This document shows, in pieces, positions 37,494-49,674 of a stretch of 64,000 bases of DNA (position 1 is its first letter; every line of letters starts with the position of its first letter). The position numbers and the translations under genes are program-made. The stretch is from positions 41,303 to 105,302 of the forward strand of contig CAJQGR010000010.1 of assembly GCA_905477785.1 (NCBI GenBank), given 5' to 3'. This DNA is from an uncultured Hellea sp. (GTDB lineage: Bacteria; Pseudomonadota; Alphaproteobacteria; Caulobacterales; Maricaulaceae). The notes below the pieces were generated by a model, which was not told the origin of the DNA, searched no databases, and was given only the letters and a program-made list of their open reading frames with translations.

Positions 37494-37520
37494 TTATAAT
37501 AAAACTTGGTTATTAAGCAA
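37493..37520 (-). promoter_or_regulatory. Promoter of gap-ppc
   Basis: On the minus strand: TTGCTT (37520-37515), a 16-base spacer, then a consensus TATAAT (37498-37493). The next bases are the palindromic operator, and the GTG of gap lies 32 bases after the -10 box. Confidence 0.65.
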
Positions 37521-37644
37521 GTTAAAATAGGTACATTCAGTTTTTTTTTCTTTTTTTATAAATTTTGAAAGATAGTTTTATTGTTGTACCTTATTGCTCA
37601 ATACTCTCTCTTTACTTATGTTTTAATCCCTTTAGAGCTAAATT

Positions 37645-38622
37645 ATGAATCAAAATATAGCTATTATTGGAGCTGGCATTTCAGGTCTTTCTGTTGCCAG
37701 AAATCTTGTTGAAGGAAATAATATCATATTATTTGATAAGTCACGTGGTGTTGGTGGTCGAATGTCTACTAGATACTCTGAGGCCTATGAATTTGATCAT
37801 GGAGCCCAATATTTCACAGCAAAAGATAAACGTTTCAAAGCATTTCTGTCCTCTAAAATTTCTGAAGATGTAATTAAACCATGGGAGTCGAGAGCTTTCT
37901 ATAAAAAAGATAATAAGCTAATTCCTGATACTGGAGAGTTCAGGTACGTAAGCCAGCCCAGAATGAATAGTTTTGCGAAAAAACTTTCGAAAGATTTGAA
38001 TATTCGTCTCAATTCTAAGGTTTCTTCTATATATAGAGACTTAAAAAAATGGGTTGTTGAAACTTCGGATGGCAAAGCTTATAAAAATTTTGACATTGTT
38101 ATTTTAGCCCTACCCAATCAACAAGCACTATCTTTAATGCCTCCTGAAACTAGTTATTTTGATGAGGTTCAAAAAACTCAAATGGATCCCTGTTTTGCCC
38201 TTATGGTTGGTTTCAAAAAAAAATATGATTTTGGTTGGGATAGTTTACGATTAAATAATAATATTAATTCTTGGTTGGCAGTAAATAGTTCTAAACCAGG
38301 GCGTTCTGATGACCTGACCACTTTAGTAATTCATAGTGAGGTTGAATGGTCGAAAAAGAACAAAAGCTCGGATAAAAGTTGGATACAAAACCAAATGGCA
38401 TCAGCAGCTAGTAAAACTTGTGGAATTGATATTTCTAGAGCGCATCACAAGGTTATTCACCGTTGGATGTTCGCTTCAGTCAGTAAATCATCTAGTAAGG
38501 GGTGCTTTTACGACCATTCACTAAACATTGCTACATGTGGGGATTGGTGTAATGGAGGGAGAGTAGAGGGAGCATATATTTCAGGATTAATGGCTGCCAA
38601 TATTATTAAGGAAAAATTTTAA
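37645..38622 (+). CDS. Renalase-like FAD-dependent oxidoreductase
   Basis: A 325-residue flavoprotein of the amine-oxidase/renalase-like group. The dinucleotide fold starts at once (IAIIGAGISGLSVARNL), with the family stretch SRGVGGRMSTR and FDHGAQYFTAKD, and the C-terminal FAD block GDWCNGGRVEGAYISGL. Bacterial renalases oxidise mis-protonated dihydronicotinamides; whether this one does is unknown. It diverges from gap and probably has its own promoter in the shared 184-base gap. Confidence 0.88.
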   Translation: MNQNIAIIGAGISGLSVARNLVEGNNIILFDKSRGVGGRMSTRYSEAYEFDHGAQYFTAKDKRFKAFLSSKISEDVIKPWESRAFYKKDNKLIPDTGEFRYVSQPRMNSFAKKLSKDLNIRLNSKVSSIYRDLKKWVVETSDGKAYKNFDIVILALPNQQALSLMPPETSYFDEVQKTQMDPCFALMVGFKKKYDFGWDSLRLNNNINSWLAVNSSKPGRSDDLTTLVIHSEVEWSKKNKSSDKSWIQNQMASAASKTCGIDISRAHHKVIHRWMFASVSKSSSKGCFYDHSLNIATCGDWCNGGRVEGAYISGLMAANIIKEKF

Positions 38623-38755
38623 AGTAATATTAGTTTTTTCTGATAACTACTTTCTTGACTTAATCACGACACACGATAAAGCCCTTTCCATAAATAATTC
38701 GTGTTAAACCTGCATTGGACAGTTTATCCAATTTGCGGAAATGATGGAGAAGCTC

Positions 38756-40570
38756 ATGCACGCTTACAGAACTCATACTTGCGGTGAGATATGTTTAAAA
38801 GATGTAAATAAAATAGTACGTCTTTCTGGATGGATTCATAGGAAAAGAGAACATGCTAATGCTTTATTTATTGATCTAAGGGATCATTATGGCATTAGTC
38901 AGATAGTAGTATATCCTACGACTGAGTTTTATGAAGACCTAAAACGTTGCACTAGTGAATCTGTTGTTACTATCACTGGTAAATTGCTCAGACGTGACCA
39001 AGATGCGATTAATTCAGAAATTCCAACAGGTGAAGTTGAGTTGAGGGCAGATGAAGCTGTTATTGAGAGTGCTGCAGCTCCATTACCATTGCCAGTTTTT
39101 GGAGAACAAGACTATCCTGAAGAAATTAGATTAAAGCATCGTTATTTAGATCTTAGACGCGAAACCCTCCATAAAAATATTATAATGAGAGGAGAAGTTA
39201 TTAATTCGTTGCGTAGCCGTATGATTAAACAAGGGTTTACTGAGTTTCAAACCCCAATTCTAACAGCAAGCTCTCCCGAAGGCGCTAGAGATTTTTTAGT
39301 GCCATCAAGGTTAAACCCAGGCAAGTTTTATGCTCTACCACAAGCGCCGCAGCAGTTTAAGCAGTTGCTAATGGTAGCAGGTTTTGACAAATACTTTCAA
39401 ATAGCACCTTGTTTTCGTGATGAAGATGCCCGTGCGGATAGATCGCCGGGAGAGTTTTATCAACTTGATATAGAAATGAGTTTTGTAACTCAAGAAGATG
39501 TTTTTCAGGCTATTGAGCCAGTTATGGCCGGTGTATTTGAGGAATTTGCTGATGGCCGAAAAGTTGAAACCCCATTTCCTAGAATACCATATAAGGAGTC
39601 TATAGAAAAGTATGGGTCCGATAAGCCTGATTTGCGTATACCATTTGAAATCAAAGACGTTTCAAGTTTTTTTATTGATGAAGGAAAAACAGGTTTTGGT
39701 ATATTTTCTAAAATAACCAATGACGGTGGTAAAGTAATTGCTATACCAGCTCCTTTAGCGGCTGAAACTAAGTCACGTAAATTTTTTGATAACATGGATA
39801 AGTGGGCTAAAAAAGAAATGCAAATGCCAGGTCTTGGATACGCGCGTTTAAAAAAGAACAATGAAGGCTTAATTGATAGCCAAGATCCAGTTTTAAAAAA
39901 TTTCGTAAAAGAACATTTGGAAACACTTTTAGATGAAATTGGTCTCAAAGATGGTGACGGTGTTTTTTTTGCTGCAGGTAAAAAAAATGAAGCTTATAAG
40001 TTAGCCGGAGCAGCAAGAAATAAAATTGCATGTGATCTAGGCTTAATACCCGAAGGTGTTTTTAAGTTTGCTTGGATAGTTGATTATCCCATGTACGAGT
40101 GGGATGAGGATAATAAGAAAATTGATTTTTCTCATAATCCTTTTTCAATGCCGCAAGGAGGCATGTCAGTATTGAATGAAGCCAAGACTAACAAAGATAT
40201 TTTAAATATTCTTGCTTATCAATATGACATTGTTTGCAATGGTGTGGAATTGTCTTCAGGAGCAATCAGAAACCACAAGGCCGATGTAATGTATAAGGCT
40301 TTTGAAATAGCTGGATATGGTCCTGAAGTTGTAGAAGAGAAATTTTCAGGAATGATCAATGCTTTTAAATTTGGCGCTCCTCCTCATGGTGGTATTGCCC
40401 CAGGAGTAGATAGGATTGTAATGCTTCTTGCGGGCACTGATACAATTCGTGATGTAATTCTTTTTCCCATGAATGGGCAAGCACAGGACTTGATGATGAA
40501 TGCTCCTGCTGAGGTTGACATAAAACAGTTAAAAGAACTTTCATTAAAATTAATTCCAAAAAGTGATTAA
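38756..40570 (+). CDS. aspS: Aspartyl-tRNA synthetase
   Basis: A 604-residue class II synthetase of bacterial type: OB-fold anticodon domain (1-110, [11 protein letters not shown]...[13 protein letters not shown]), catalytic core with motif 2 [24 protein letters not shown], cited as [15 protein letters not shown] and QLDIEMSF, the GAD insert (about 285-420), and motif 3 [17 protein letters not shown] 38756 is preferred: GGAG lies six bases before it and the product begins [10 protein letters not shown] as in relatives; an ATG at 38741 overlaps that site. Many alphaproteobacterial AspRS are non-discriminating; I cannot tell here as GatCAB is outside the window. Confidence 0.97.
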   Translation: MHAYRTHTCGEICLKDVNKIVRLSGWIHRKREHANALFIDLRDHYGISQIVVYPTTEFYEDLKRCTSESVVTITGKLLRRDQDAINSEIPTGEVELRADEAVIESAAAPLPLPVFGEQDYPEEIRLKHRYLDLRRETLHKNIIMRGEVINSLRSRMIKQGFTEFQTPILTASSPEGARDFLVPSRLNPGKFYALPQAPQQFKQLLMVAGFDKYFQIAPCFRDEDARADRSPGEFYQLDIEMSFVTQEDVFQAIEPVMAGVFEEFADGRKVETPFPRIPYKESIEKYGSDKPDLRIPFEIKDVSSFFIDEGKTGFGIFSKITNDGGKVIAIPAPLAAETKSRKFFDNMDKWAKKEMQMPGLGYARLKKNNEGLIDSQDPVLKNFVKEHLETLLDEIGLKDGDGVFFAAGKKNEAYKLAGAARNKIACDLGLIPEGVFKFAWIVDYPMYEWDEDNKKIDFSHNPFSMPQGGMSVLNEAKTNKDILNILAYQYDIVCNGVELSSGAIRNHKADVMYKAFEIAGYGPEVVEEKFSGMINAFKFGAPPHGGIAPGVDRIVMLLAGTDTIRDVILFPMNGQAQDLMMNAPAEVDIKQLKELSLKLIPKSD

Positions 40571-41442
40571 CGCTGCAAAGTTCTTTTGGAGTTTAATAAG
40601 GCTTGACGAATACGGCTTAGTCTTTTGTAAAGAGCGCTATTATTAGATCTATTTGCTTTTAATAATATTTCAACATCATTAATTGCTTGATCTAGACTGT
40701 TTGAAGAATTTTGAGTTGTTACGATAGATTCTTTGCCGTTGCAGAGAGGTAATATAAGTCCGAATGGAAGCTGAGTGTTTGAATTGCCACAAGCTTTATC
40801 AAGTTGTTCTTGTTTAAGTCCAAAAGCCATAGATAGGTCAGCATTAGGAAAAACTGCATTAATCATTGATGCTTTAGATAAATTTGCATTTCCAAAGCTC
40901 ACACCCGAAAAGTTAGCATTGTTTAAATTAGCATTCGACAGAATAATATTATTTAGTTTTGCTTTTGTAAAATTTGAGTTTTCAAAGTTTGTATTTGTGG
41001 CATCAACACGCCCTAAGAATGCCATTTGGAAGTTGCCATTTATAAATTCGCCTCGTGTAAGGTCTGCCGAACGAAAATTTGTTCCTATGAAATGAGAGTT
41101 ATTAATTTTACCTTCAATAATAGTGGCATTCGTTAGATTGGCATTATTCATATTTACATTTTTGCCCTCAACCCGATAAAGTAATGCTTTACGAAATTGT
41201 GATCCAGTTAGTACCGAACCGTCAAAATTTCCGCCCGATAAATTTGAATTATTAAATATTGAACCTGAGAAATTCGCATTATTAAGTTTTAATCCATTCA
41301 GTCTTACGTTTGATAAATCACACTGGTCACAAGACCCTGAAGTTATTTGTATTCTTCTATCAACGCGTATTTGTGATTGAGCGGGAGCATTTAAGGCTAT
41401 TATTAAGCCCAAAAAAGTTATAATTTTTATATATCTCATCAT
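40567..41442 (-). CDS. Exported pentapeptide-repeat protein
   Basis: A 291-residue protein with a signal peptide ([20 protein letters not shown], cleavage near AQS) and a right-handed quadrilateral helix made of roughly 30 A(D/N)LXX-type repeats (about 40-225, for instance [16 protein letters not shown]). A Cys-Asp-Gln-Cys motif opens the repeat region, and a C-terminal helical tail holds two more cysteines (KACGN, LPLCNG). The start is ATG 41442 or 41439; the frame extends to 41574 but overlaps nrdJ and lacks a signal. Its stop codon overlaps the aspS stop on the other strand. Unlike Qnr/MfpA it is probably periplasmic; function unknown. Confidence 0.8.
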   Translation of the reverse strand: MMRYIKIITFLGLIIALNAPAQSQIRVDRRIQITSGSCDQCDLSNVRLNGLKLNNANFSGSIFNNSNLSGGNFDGSVLTGSQFRKALLYRVEGKNVNMNNANLTNATIIEGKINNSHFIGTNFRSADLTRGEFINGNFQMAFLGRVDATNTNFENSNFTKAKLNNIILSNANLNNANFSGVSFGNANLSKASMINAVFPNADLSMAFGLKQEQLDKACGNSNTQLPFGLILPLCNGKESIVTTQNSSNSLDQAINDVEILLKANRSNNSALYKRLSRIRQALLNSKRTLQR

Positions 41443-41521
41443 TATAGAAAACGGATATATACCATTAATATAGCCCTGGCGATTAAATTTATTGTAATGT
41501 TTCAGAAAAATGAATGAATTT

Positions 41522-44500
41522 TTATGAGCACCCTGTTGTATAGCCACAGCTATCACATTTTTGGCAAGTACCATTCCTAATTAAAGTAAAATGCCCACAT
41601 TCGTCACATGGATCACCAGTATATCCACGAAAACGAGAAATTTTTTCATTCGAGGTATTGTGTAAATTGTTAAGAGGACTCTTCATTTTCTGATTATCGG
41701 ATAGTTCAATATCCACATCGAGAATTTCTTCTTCTTTTTGCGTATCAGTAAGATCCATATTATTTGCTTTAATGAATGTAAATGGAACTATATTGTCATC
41801 ATCATCATCATTTATACCCTCGCGATTGAAACCTTTAGAGTAAACGGGAAGTGCTAATTGATTTTCTATGTTTTCCTCATTTGCATGTCGTTCATCGGCA
41901 CCAAGACCAAGTTGGTCACCTGCTCCACTATTTGGATCTACATGTGCTAAATCTTCCCATCCTAAATAGGAAATACCTAGTTCTCGAAAAATATAATCAA
42001 GAATGGAATTGGCAAATTTAATTCTATCATTACCTTGAACAGGTCCGTTTGGCTCAAAACGCGTAAAAGTATATGCTTCTACAAATTCTTCTAATGGAAC
42101 GCCGTATTGAAGACCTATCGATATTGCAATAGCAAAATTATTCATTAAACTTCTGAAAGCTGCTCCTTCTTTGTGCATGTCAATAAAAATTTCACCTAAG
42201 CTTCCATCCTCAAATTCTCCAGTATGGAGATAAACTTTATGTCCACCTACCGTGGCCTTTTGTATATATCCCGTCCGTCGATCAGGAAGGCGCTCACGTT
42301 TTATAGGTTTTTCAATAATTCTTTCTACTATTTTTTCTACAATCCTCTTTGAAGCCATAAAAGCTTGTTCATGATTTGGTTTATTTAATGTTTCATCCAA
42401 TTCTTCCATTTCATCTTGGCTAAATATTGCTGAGTTCAGTGGTTGCGATAGTTTGGATCCATCTCTATATATAGCGATAGCTTTTATTCCCAGGCCATGA
42501 GCTTGCTGATAAACTTTTGAGCATTCATCAATTGTCGAATCCGCAGGCATGTTAACTGTTTTAGAAATTGCGCCAGAGATAAAAGGCTGTGCAGCTGCCA
42601 TCATTAAGATATGACTTTCATATTGAAGTGATCTAGTCCCTATAATTCCACAAGGGGTTGCACAATCAAATATTGGAAGATGTTCTGCGAGTAGGTGAGG
42701 TGCGCCTTCAAGCGTCATTGCTCCTGAACAATAAATATTTGCTGCTGTAATATCATCCATATTGAAACCTAATGCAGGTAATAGGTCTGAGCCACTTTCT
42801 CTTAATACTTCATCTGTAAGACCCAGGACATCACGACAAAAATCATCTCCTAATGTCCAGCGACTGAATGCGTAACGTATGTCAAAAGCTTCCGGTAATA
42901 GATTTTCTATTTGATTTAACTCGTAAGCGCTAAATCCTTTCTTTTTAAGAGTATCATGATTAACTCCACTAGCCCCTTTTAATGTTCCATGCCCAAGAGC
43001 ATAAGATACAATTTCCTTTATGTTCTTTTTTGAGTAACCTAAAGAAGTTAATGCTCTTGGAACTGAATTATTAATTATTTTAAAATGACCACCGCCAGCT
43101 AATTTTTTGAACTTTACCAATGCAAAATCGGGCTCAATACCAGTGGTGTCGCAATCCATTAAAAGGCCTATTGTACCTGTGGGTGCTATAACTGAAACTT
43201 GTGCATTTCTAAATCCATATAAGGAGCCAAGTTTTTCAGCTTTTGTCCAAATTTTCACTGCTCTTTGACATAAGCCGTCAAATGGACACTCTGACCTGTT
43301 AAGTGGCATTGGTTGATATGATAATCCATCATAAGCAATGCGTCCCTCAGCAGCCCGTCGATGGTTTTGTATAACTCTAATCATCACTTCGGAGTTATGT
43401 TTAAACCTTGGAAATGGGCCCATACTTTCTGCCATTTCCGCAGAGGTTAGATAGGCTGAACCCGTGAGTATGGCTGCAATCGCTGCTGCAGCTGATCTTC
43501 CTTCATTGCTGCCGTAGGCGATTCCGCATGACATTAAGAGCCCACCTAAATTCGCGTAGCCTAACCCTAATGTTCTATATTGATAAGACCGATTGGCAAT
43601 TTCTTTTGATGGATATTGAGCCATCATTACTGATATTTCTAAAACAATAGTCCATAAACGTGATGCATACTCTAATGATATAGTATCAAATTTATTATTT
43701 TGATTGCAAAATTTAATTAAGTTTAATGATGCTAGATTACAAGCTGTATCATTCAGAAACATATACTCAGAACATGGATTTGAGGCAACGATTTCTCCAT
43801 CATTAGAACATGTATTCCATGCATTTATTGTGTCTTTATATTGAATTCCTGGATCTGCTGATGACCATGCTGCCTTAGATATCTCTTGCCATAAGGAACG
43901 AGCAGAGACACTCTTTGCAATCGCTCCATCAGTTCTTCTTATTAAGTCCCAAGTTTCATTATTTTCTAATGCTTTAAAAAAAACATCTGGTATACGAATT
44001 GAATTATTTGCATTTTGACCTGTTACAGTCCTATATGCTTCACTATCCCAGTCTGCATCAAGATCTTGTATTTCAATTACATCAATACCTTGTCTAGCAA
44101 GGTGTAATACTCTTTGTATAGCACCGTCGGGAACTCCATTACTTCGGGCATTTTTTATTTCTCTTTTTAATGAAGCATTTTCTAATACATCAAAACATTC
44201 TTCTTCAGAGCCCGAGCAATTAATACATGAGTTTAAAATGGCATTTAAATTAGTTTTTAAAACTTTTGAGCCAGCCACCAAGGCAGCTACTTTCATTTCT
44301 TCTTCAGTTTTCCAGTTAATGAATTCTTCTATGTCTGGGTGATCAATATCAACAATGACCATTTTTGCCGCTCGACGCGTAGTACCGCCTGATTTAATTG
44401 CTCCGGCTGATACATCACCGACTTTTAAAAAACTCATAAGACCAGATGACTGGCCCCCTCCTGAAAGGGTTTCACCTTTTGCTCTTATATTAGAAAAATT

Positions 44501-45193
44501 AGATCCAGTCCCTGACCCATATTTAAATAATCGAGCTTCCTTGGTCCATAAATCCATTATACCATCTTTGCCAAGTAAATCGTCATTTACGGATTGTATG
44601 AAACATGCGTGTGGCTGTGGATGCTCATAAGCATCTTTTGATGTTTCTACTTGCCCTGTTTTATAATTTATAAAACTATGCCCTTGAGGAGTTCCTTTAA
44701 TTCCATATGCCCAATGAAGACCTGTATTAAACCATTGAGGTGAATTTGGAGCTGCTATTTGTGAGGCGAGCATGTACCTAATTTCATCATAAAATACTTG
44801 AGCGTCTTGTTCTTTAGTAAAGTATCCACCTTTCCATCCCCAATATGTCCAACAACCAGCCATTCTATCAAAAACTTTTCTAGAATCAGTTTCGCCCGTT
44901 ACTATATTTTTTCTTTTTTTTAAGTTATTATTATCAGGTTCGTGTCTATATAACCAACTTGGTATTCCATCTTCTTTAATTGCTTTTAAATTTGATGATA
45001 TGCTAGCTTTACGTAAGTATTTTTGTGCGAGAATATCGCATGCTACCTGAGACCAATTTTCTGGAGCTAAAAATTCTATATCATTGGAAGATTTAATACC
45101 GCTTAAACTTCGTAGTTCACTTGTAACTTTTTTAAAGCCTATGGAACTGTAAGGACATTCACCCTGTTTTGTATAATGACGTTTAATTTTCAT
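41522..45193 (-). CDS. nrdJ: B12-dependent (class II) ribonucleotide reductase
   Basis: A 1223-residue adenosylcobalamin-dependent enzyme that reduces ribonucleotides for DNA synthesis, with or without oxygen. The active-site triad is in NPCSE (Asn472, Cys474, Glu476); Cys197 (PHACFIQSV) is the redox partner. [20 protein letters not shown] forms the substrate-binding loop. The C-terminus carries the shuttle/zinc motif CDECGHF...[14 protein letters not shown]. Length is usual for the alphaproteobacterial form and there is no intein. No cobalamin riboswitch is obvious in the 120-base leader. Confidence 0.97.
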   Translation of the reverse strand: MKIKRHYTKQGECPYSSIGFKKVTSELRSLSGIKSSNDIEFLAPENWSQVACDILAQKYLRKASISSNLKAIKEDGIPSWLYRHEPDNNNLKKRKNIVTGETDSRKVFDRMAGCWTYWGWKGGYFTKEQDAQVFYDEIRYMLASQIAAPNSPQWFNTGLHWAYGIKGTPQGHSFINYKTGQVETSKDAYEHPQPHACFIQSVNDDLLGKDGIMDLWTKEARLFKYGSGTGSNFSNIRAKGETLSGGGQSSGLMSFLKVGDVSAGAIKSGGTTRRAAKMVIVDIDHPDIEEFINWKTEEEMKVAALVAGSKVLKTNLNAILNSCINCSGSEEECFDVLENASLKREIKNARSNGVPDGAIQRVLHLARQGIDVIEIQDLDADWDSEAYRTVTGQNANNSIRIPDVFFKALENNETWDLIRRTDGAIAKSVSARSLWQEISKAAWSSADPGIQYKDTINAWNTCSNDGEIVASNPCSEYMFLNDTACNLASLNLIKFCNQNNKFDTISLEYASRLWTIVLEISVMMAQYPSKEIANRSYQYRTLGLGYANLGGLLMSCGIAYGSNEGRSAAAAIAAILTGSAYLTSAEMAESMGPFPRFKHNSEVMIRVIQNHRRAAEGRIAYDGLSYQPMPLNRSECPFDGLCQRAVKIWTKAEKLGSLYGFRNAQVSVIAPTGTIGLLMDCDTTGIEPDFALVKFKKLAGGGHFKIINNSVPRALTSLGYSKKNIKEIVSYALGHGTLKGASGVNHDTLKKKGFSAYELNQIENLLPEAFDIRYAFSRWTLGDDFCRDVLGLTDEVLRESGSDLLPALGFNMDDITAANIYCSGAMTLEGAPHLLAEHLPIFDCATPCGIIGTRSLQYESHILMMAAAQPFISGAISKTVNMPADSTIDECSKVYQQAHGLGIKAIAIYRDGSKLSQPLNSAIFSQDEMEELDETLNKPNHEQAFMASKRIVEKIVERIIEKPIKRERLPDRRTGYIQKATVGGHKVYLHTGEFEDGSLGEIFIDMHKEGAAFRSLMNNFAIAISIGLQYGVPLEEFVEAYTFTRFEPNGPVQGNDRIKFANSILDYIFRELGISYLGWEDLAHVDPNSGAGDQLGLGADERHANEENIENQLALPVYSKGFNREGINDDDDDNIVPFTFIKANNMDLTDTQKEEEILDVDIELSDNQKMKSPLNNLHNTSNEKISRFRGYTGDPCDECGHFTLIRNGTCQKCDSCGYTTGCS

Positions 45194-45262
45194 ATTTTTT
45201 CATGAATCACTTTTGATTTATACAAACTTACTTAATTGCATAAGATTTTAAAAGCGATTAAA

Positions 45263-45291
45263 AAACAAAAAAGCCGCCTATTGGCGGCTTT
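45263..45291 (-). terminator. Rho-independent terminator after glnA
   Basis: A 9-bp stem AAAGCCGCC / GGCGGCTTT (45270-45278 with 45283-45291) with a 4-base loop. Read on the minus strand it is followed by TTTTTTG and more T. It ends the glnB-glnA transcript and separates it from nrdJ. Confidence 0.9.
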
Positions 45292-45313
45292 AATCAAGTT
45301 ATATTTATATATG

Positions 45314-46717
45314 TTAGCACTTATAATAAAGATCGAATTCTACTGGATTCGGGTGCATAGCCACACGATGGACTTCTTCCATTTTTAAATTTATGTAGGC
45401 ATCTATTTGGTCGTCATCAAAAACATTCCCTGCCTTTAGGAAGTCACGATCTGAGTCTAGTGATTCTAACGCTTCTCGTAATGAACCACATACTTGAGGA
45501 ATATCTTTAGCTTCTTCAGGTGATAATTCATAAAGATCGATATCCATTGCTTCACCTGGATCGATTTTATTCTTTATTCCATCTAGACCAGCCATAAGAA
45601 GAGCTGTGTAAGTTAAGTATGGGTTTCCGGCTGGGTCAGGATATCTTACTTCAAGCCGCTTGCCGTTTCGGGATGCAGTCCATGGTATTCTGATTGAGGC
45701 TGACCGGTTTCGACTTGAATAAGCAAGCATTACAGGAGCTTCAAACCCTGGAACAAGTCTTTTATAAGAATTAGTTGATGCGTTTGAAAATGCATTAATT
45801 GCTTTTGAGTGCTTAATAATACCACCAATATAGTGTAAGCATGACTTTGATAGCCCTGCATATTCATCACCCGCGAAAGTTGGTTTACCATCTTTCCATA
45901 TCGACATATGGACATGCATACCTGTTCCGTTGTCATTCCACATGGGCTTTGGCATAAAAGTTGCTGTTTTACCGTAAGCATGAGCCACATTGTGAACAAT
46001 GTATTTATACAATTGCATATTGTCACCCATTTTAAGGAGAGTATCAAATTTCATTCCTAATTCATGTTGAGCAGGCGCAACCTCATGATGATGTTTCTCT
46101 GGACGAAGGTTTAGTTCTTCCATCACGGAAAGCATTTCGGAGCGCATATCTTGTAGGCTATCCACAGGTGGAACAGGAAAGTACCCGCCCTTAGGTCCAG
46201 GTCTGTGCCCCATATTTCCACCTTGATATGATCTACCTGTATTTGCTGGTAGTTCAGTTGAATCTATTTCGTAACCCGTTTTATTTGCGTTAGTATCCCA
46301 GCGGACATCGTCAAAAACAAAAAACTCAGCTTCAGGTCCAAAGAAAACATCGTCTCCCACTTTAGCTGAACGCATGTATGCTTCTGCTGCTTTCGCAGTT
46401 CCTCTTGGATCTCTGTTGTATGACTCACCAGTATCTGGTTCTAATATATCACAAAATACAGCAAGTGTGTCTTGTTGGTAGAATGGATCCATTTGAGCTG
46501 TTTCAGCATCAGGTAATAGTACCATGTCTGATTCATTAATATCTTTCCAGCCACCAATCGATGATCCGTCGAACATGGTTCCATCTTTGAACAAATCCTC
46601 ATCAACTAAATCGCTGTGAAAAGTAACATGCTGCATTTTCCCTTTGGGATCAGTAAAACGTAAATCAACAAATTTGATATCTTCGTCTTTAATCTTTTTA
46701 AGTAGTTTATCTGACAT
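45314..46717 (-). CDS. glnA: Glutamine synthetase, type I
   Basis: A 467-residue GS-I subunit that makes glutamine from glutamate and ammonia and forms dodecamers. It has the beta-grasp N-domain, the ATP/glutamate core ([12 protein letters not shown] variant as [14 protein letters not shown], and [13 protein letters not shown]), and the adenylylation tyrosine Tyr396 in DLYELSPEE. So control by GlnE through PII is expected. It lies 63 bases downstream of glnB. Confidence 0.98.
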   Translation of the reverse strand: MSDKLLKKIKDEDIKFVDLRFTDPKGKMQHVTFHSDLVDEDLFKDGTMFDGSSIGGWKDINESDMVLLPDAETAQMDPFYQQDTLAVFCDILEPDTGESYNRDPRGTAKAAEAYMRSAKVGDDVFFGPEAEFFVFDDVRWDTNANKTGYEIDSTELPANTGRSYQGGNMGHRPGPKGGYFPVPPVDSLQDMRSEMLSVMEELNLRPEKHHHEVAPAQHELGMKFDTLLKMGDNMQLYKYIVHNVAHAYGKTATFMPKPMWNDNGTGMHVHMSIWKDGKPTFAGDEYAGLSKSCLHYIGGIIKHSKAINAFSNASTNSYKRLVPGFEAPVMLAYSSRNRSASIRIPWTASRNGKRLEVRYPDPAGNPYLTYTALLMAGLDGIKNKIDPGEAMDIDLYELSPEEAKDIPQVCGSLREALESLDSDRDFLKAGNVFDDDQIDAYINLKMEEVHRVAMHPNPVEFDLYYKC

Positions 46718-46780
46718 TTTATGTCCTTTCCCTTTTTTTATTGTTATACTTTAAAGAGCTTTCTTTATTGTCTGTTTTTT

Positions 46781-47128
<348 letters not shown>

Positions 47129-47382
47129 CTAAGCTTATTAAGTGGTTAGCACGTGGTTTTATTTACATTGTTCAATCTCTCACACAGAGTCGAGTCCGGT
47201 GTTTTCTATTTTTATATTTCTGTAATGAAAGGATATATTTGCACCTTTTTTATGCTTCATGATTTGACTGCGATTAAATTTTGAGCACATTTAATACTAA
47301 TAAATTTGGTTTCGCATGTCATTAAGCCTATGAACCTTTGATTTTTATGGTTAAAGAAGTCAAATAAAAATAGGAGTGCACC

Positions 47383-49674
47383 GTGGCTAAGCTTGAAGTT
47401 CGTCCACCAAATAAAACGTATATAACTGACCAGCAGGCATTAGATTTTCATTCTCTTCCTGTTCCAGGAAAGTTATCCTTGCTTCCTACTAAGCCAATGG
47501 CAACTCAAAGAGATTTATCTCTTGCATACTCCCCCGGTGTGGCAGTCCCAGTTGAAGAAATCGCTAGGGACCCAGACTTAGTATATGACTATACTTCTAA
47601 GGGAAATATGGTTGCTGTTATTTCAAATGGTACAGCAATACTAGGATTAGGTAATTTGGGTGCTATGGCATCAAAGCCCGTTATGGAAGGTAAGTCAGTT
47701 TTATTTAAAAGATTTGCCGATATTGATAGTTTCGATATCGAAATTGAAGAAGAAGATGCAGAGAAATTTATTGAATGCGTTCAAAGATTTGGAAATACTT
47801 TTGGGGGTATTAACCTTGAAGATATAGGGTCCCCAGAATGCTTTATTATTGAACAGGAGTTACGTGAAAGACTTGATATTCCAGTCTTTCATGATGATCA
47901 ACATGGAACTGCTATTATCGCAACCGCAGGACTCATAAATGCAGCGCATCTGACTGGTAGAAAATTTGAAGATATGAAGGTTGTACTCTCTGGGGCTGGT
48001 GCAGCAGGTTTATCTGTATTAGGTTTAATTAAACGCCTTGGGGTAAAGAATGAAAATGCTATCGTACTTGATAGCAAGGGGGTAATTTATCAGGGCCGTC
48101 AAGATGCTATGGACCAGTGGAAAGCTCCCCATGCAGTAGATACTAGTCTTCGCACACTAGAGGAAGCCATGTCGGGAGCTGATGTTTTTCTTGGCCTTTC
48201 TATTGCAGGCATCGTAACTCAAGATATGATTCGGTCAATGAATGACCAGCCTATTATTTTTGCAATGGCAAACCCTGACCCTGAAATTACTCCAGAACAA
48301 ATAAAAGAAGTACGAAGTGATGCAATTATTGCCACAGGAAGGTCTGATTACCCAAATCAGGTAAACAATGTTCTTGGCTTTCCATATATTTTTAGAGGCG
48401 CTCTTGATGTAAGAGCCCGTAATGTAAATGAAGAAATGAAGCTTGCTTGTGCACATGCACTTGCTGACCTTGCCAGACAGGATGTTCCTGAAGAAGTTGC
48501 TGCGGCTTATCATGGACAAAGACCTAAATATGGGCCTGAATATATTATTCCTGCGCCCTTTGACCCGCGTTTGATATCTGAGATACCTCCTTATGTTGCT
48601 CAAGCTGCTATGGATACTGGTGTTGCACGTAGACAAATTGATAACATGGATGTTTATAAAAAGTCTTTAGCACAACGACAAGATCCAACAGCGGCTATAC
48701 TTCAAGGAATTACGGGTTCTGTTGTGCAAAACCCAAAAACAATAGTTTTTGCGGAAGGTGAAGAACCAGCTGTTATTAGGGCAGCTCAATCTTTCCAACA
48801 ACGTGGTTTAGGAAAGGCAATTTTGATCGGCCGCGAAAAGCCTATCTATGATAATATGAAGCTACTGGGTATTGAAAAGCCAGAAAACTATACCATACTG
48901 AACGCAAGGCTTTTTGATAGAAATGCAGAATTTACAGAGTATCTCTATAGCCGTCTACAGCGAAAGGGTTTCCTGCGCCGTGATGCTCAGAGATTAGTAA
49001 ATAATGATAGAAATGTTTTTTCTGCTTTAATGCTTCATCACGGTTTGGCAGATGGTATGGTAACAGGTGTCACCAGAAGCTATGATATTGCTTTAAGGGA
49101 TGTTAGATTAGTACTAAATCATGTCGAAAATGAGCGTACAATGGGAGTTTCTATAGTTGTAAATAAAAGCAGAACATTGTTTATTGCAGACACTAATATA
49201 ACTGAATTTCCCTCTGCAGAAGACTTAGCAGATATCGCTGAAACAACAGCTAGTTTTGCTCTTCAATTTGGGTTCGAACCCAGAGTAGCATTTTTATCTT
49301 ACTCAACCTTTGGAAACCCAGTAGGTGAGCGCATGCTAAGAGTACGAAAGGCTGTGGAAATACTTGATGATCGTAATACTAATTTTGAATATGAAGGTGA
49401 TCTTGCGGCTGATGTTGCTTTAGACCCTTTGCACACCCTTACTTACCCTTTCTCAAGGTTAACAGGTTCAGCAAATATATTAATAATGCCTGCCATTCAT
49501 TCTGCCTCTATTTCTACCAAATTACTGGATACAGTAGGGGGTGCTACTGTTTTGGGTCCATTTTTGACGGGTCTTGAAAAGCCTGTTCAAATTTGCCCTT
49601 TAGGAGCGACTGCCTCTGAGGTAGTACAGATGGCAACTTTGGCTGCTTTTGCCCCTTCGCATCGTGATGATTAG
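47383..49674 (+). CDS. maeB: NADP-type malic enzyme with phosphotransacetylase-like domain
   Basis: A 763-residue MaeB. Residues about 20-430 form malic enzyme (LAYSPGVAVPVEEI, FHDDQHGTAI, VLSGAGAAGLSVL); about 445-763 resemble phosphate acetyltransferase and act as a regulatory domain in known MaeB proteins. It converts malate to pyruvate and CO2 with NADPH formation. Start is GTG 47383, seven bases after AGGAG. Its stop overlaps the GTG of the MATE gene by one base. Confidence 0.97.
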   Translation: MAKLEVRPPNKTYITDQQALDFHSLPVPGKLSLLPTKPMATQRDLSLAYSPGVAVPVEEIARDPDLVYDYTSKGNMVAVISNGTAILGLGNLGAMASKPVMEGKSVLFKRFADIDSFDIEIEEEDAEKFIECVQRFGNTFGGINLEDIGSPECFIIEQELRERLDIPVFHDDQHGTAIIATAGLINAAHLTGRKFEDMKVVLSGAGAAGLSVLGLIKRLGVKNENAIVLDSKGVIYQGRQDAMDQWKAPHAVDTSLRTLEEAMSGADVFLGLSIAGIVTQDMIRSMNDQPIIFAMANPDPEITPEQIKEVRSDAIIATGRSDYPNQVNNVLGFPYIFRGALDVRARNVNEEMKLACAHALADLARQDVPEEVAAAYHGQRPKYGPEYIIPAPFDPRLISEIPPYVAQAAMDTGVARRQIDNMDVYKKSLAQRQDPTAAILQGITGSVVQNPKTIVFAEGEEPAVIRAAQSFQQRGLGKAILIGREKPIYDNMKLLGIEKPENYTILNARLFDRNAEFTEYLYSRLQRKGFLRRDAQRLVNNDRNVFSALMLHHGLADGMVTGVTRSYDIALRDVRLVLNHVENERTMGVSIVVNKSRTLFIADTNITEFPSAEDLADIAETTASFALQFGFEPRVAFLSYSTFGNPVGERMLRVRKAVEILDDRNTNFEYEGDLAADVALDPLHTLTYPFSRLTGSANILIMPAIHSASISTKLLDTVGGATVLGPFLTGLEKPVQICPLGATASEVVQMATLAAFAPSHRDD

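Noticed and set aside
41443-41574. N-terminal extension of the pentapeptide protein
   Set aside because: It overlaps the 3' end of nrdJ and would mask the signal peptide at residue 1 of the shorter form.
41522-45193. Intein in the large ribonucleotide reductase
   Set aside because: The length is normal for the class and no splice-type motifs or homing-endonuclease blocks interrupt the conserved regions.
45194-45262. Cobalamin riboswitch before nrdJ
   Set aside because: The gap to the glnA terminator is too short and shows no B12-box-like conserved core.
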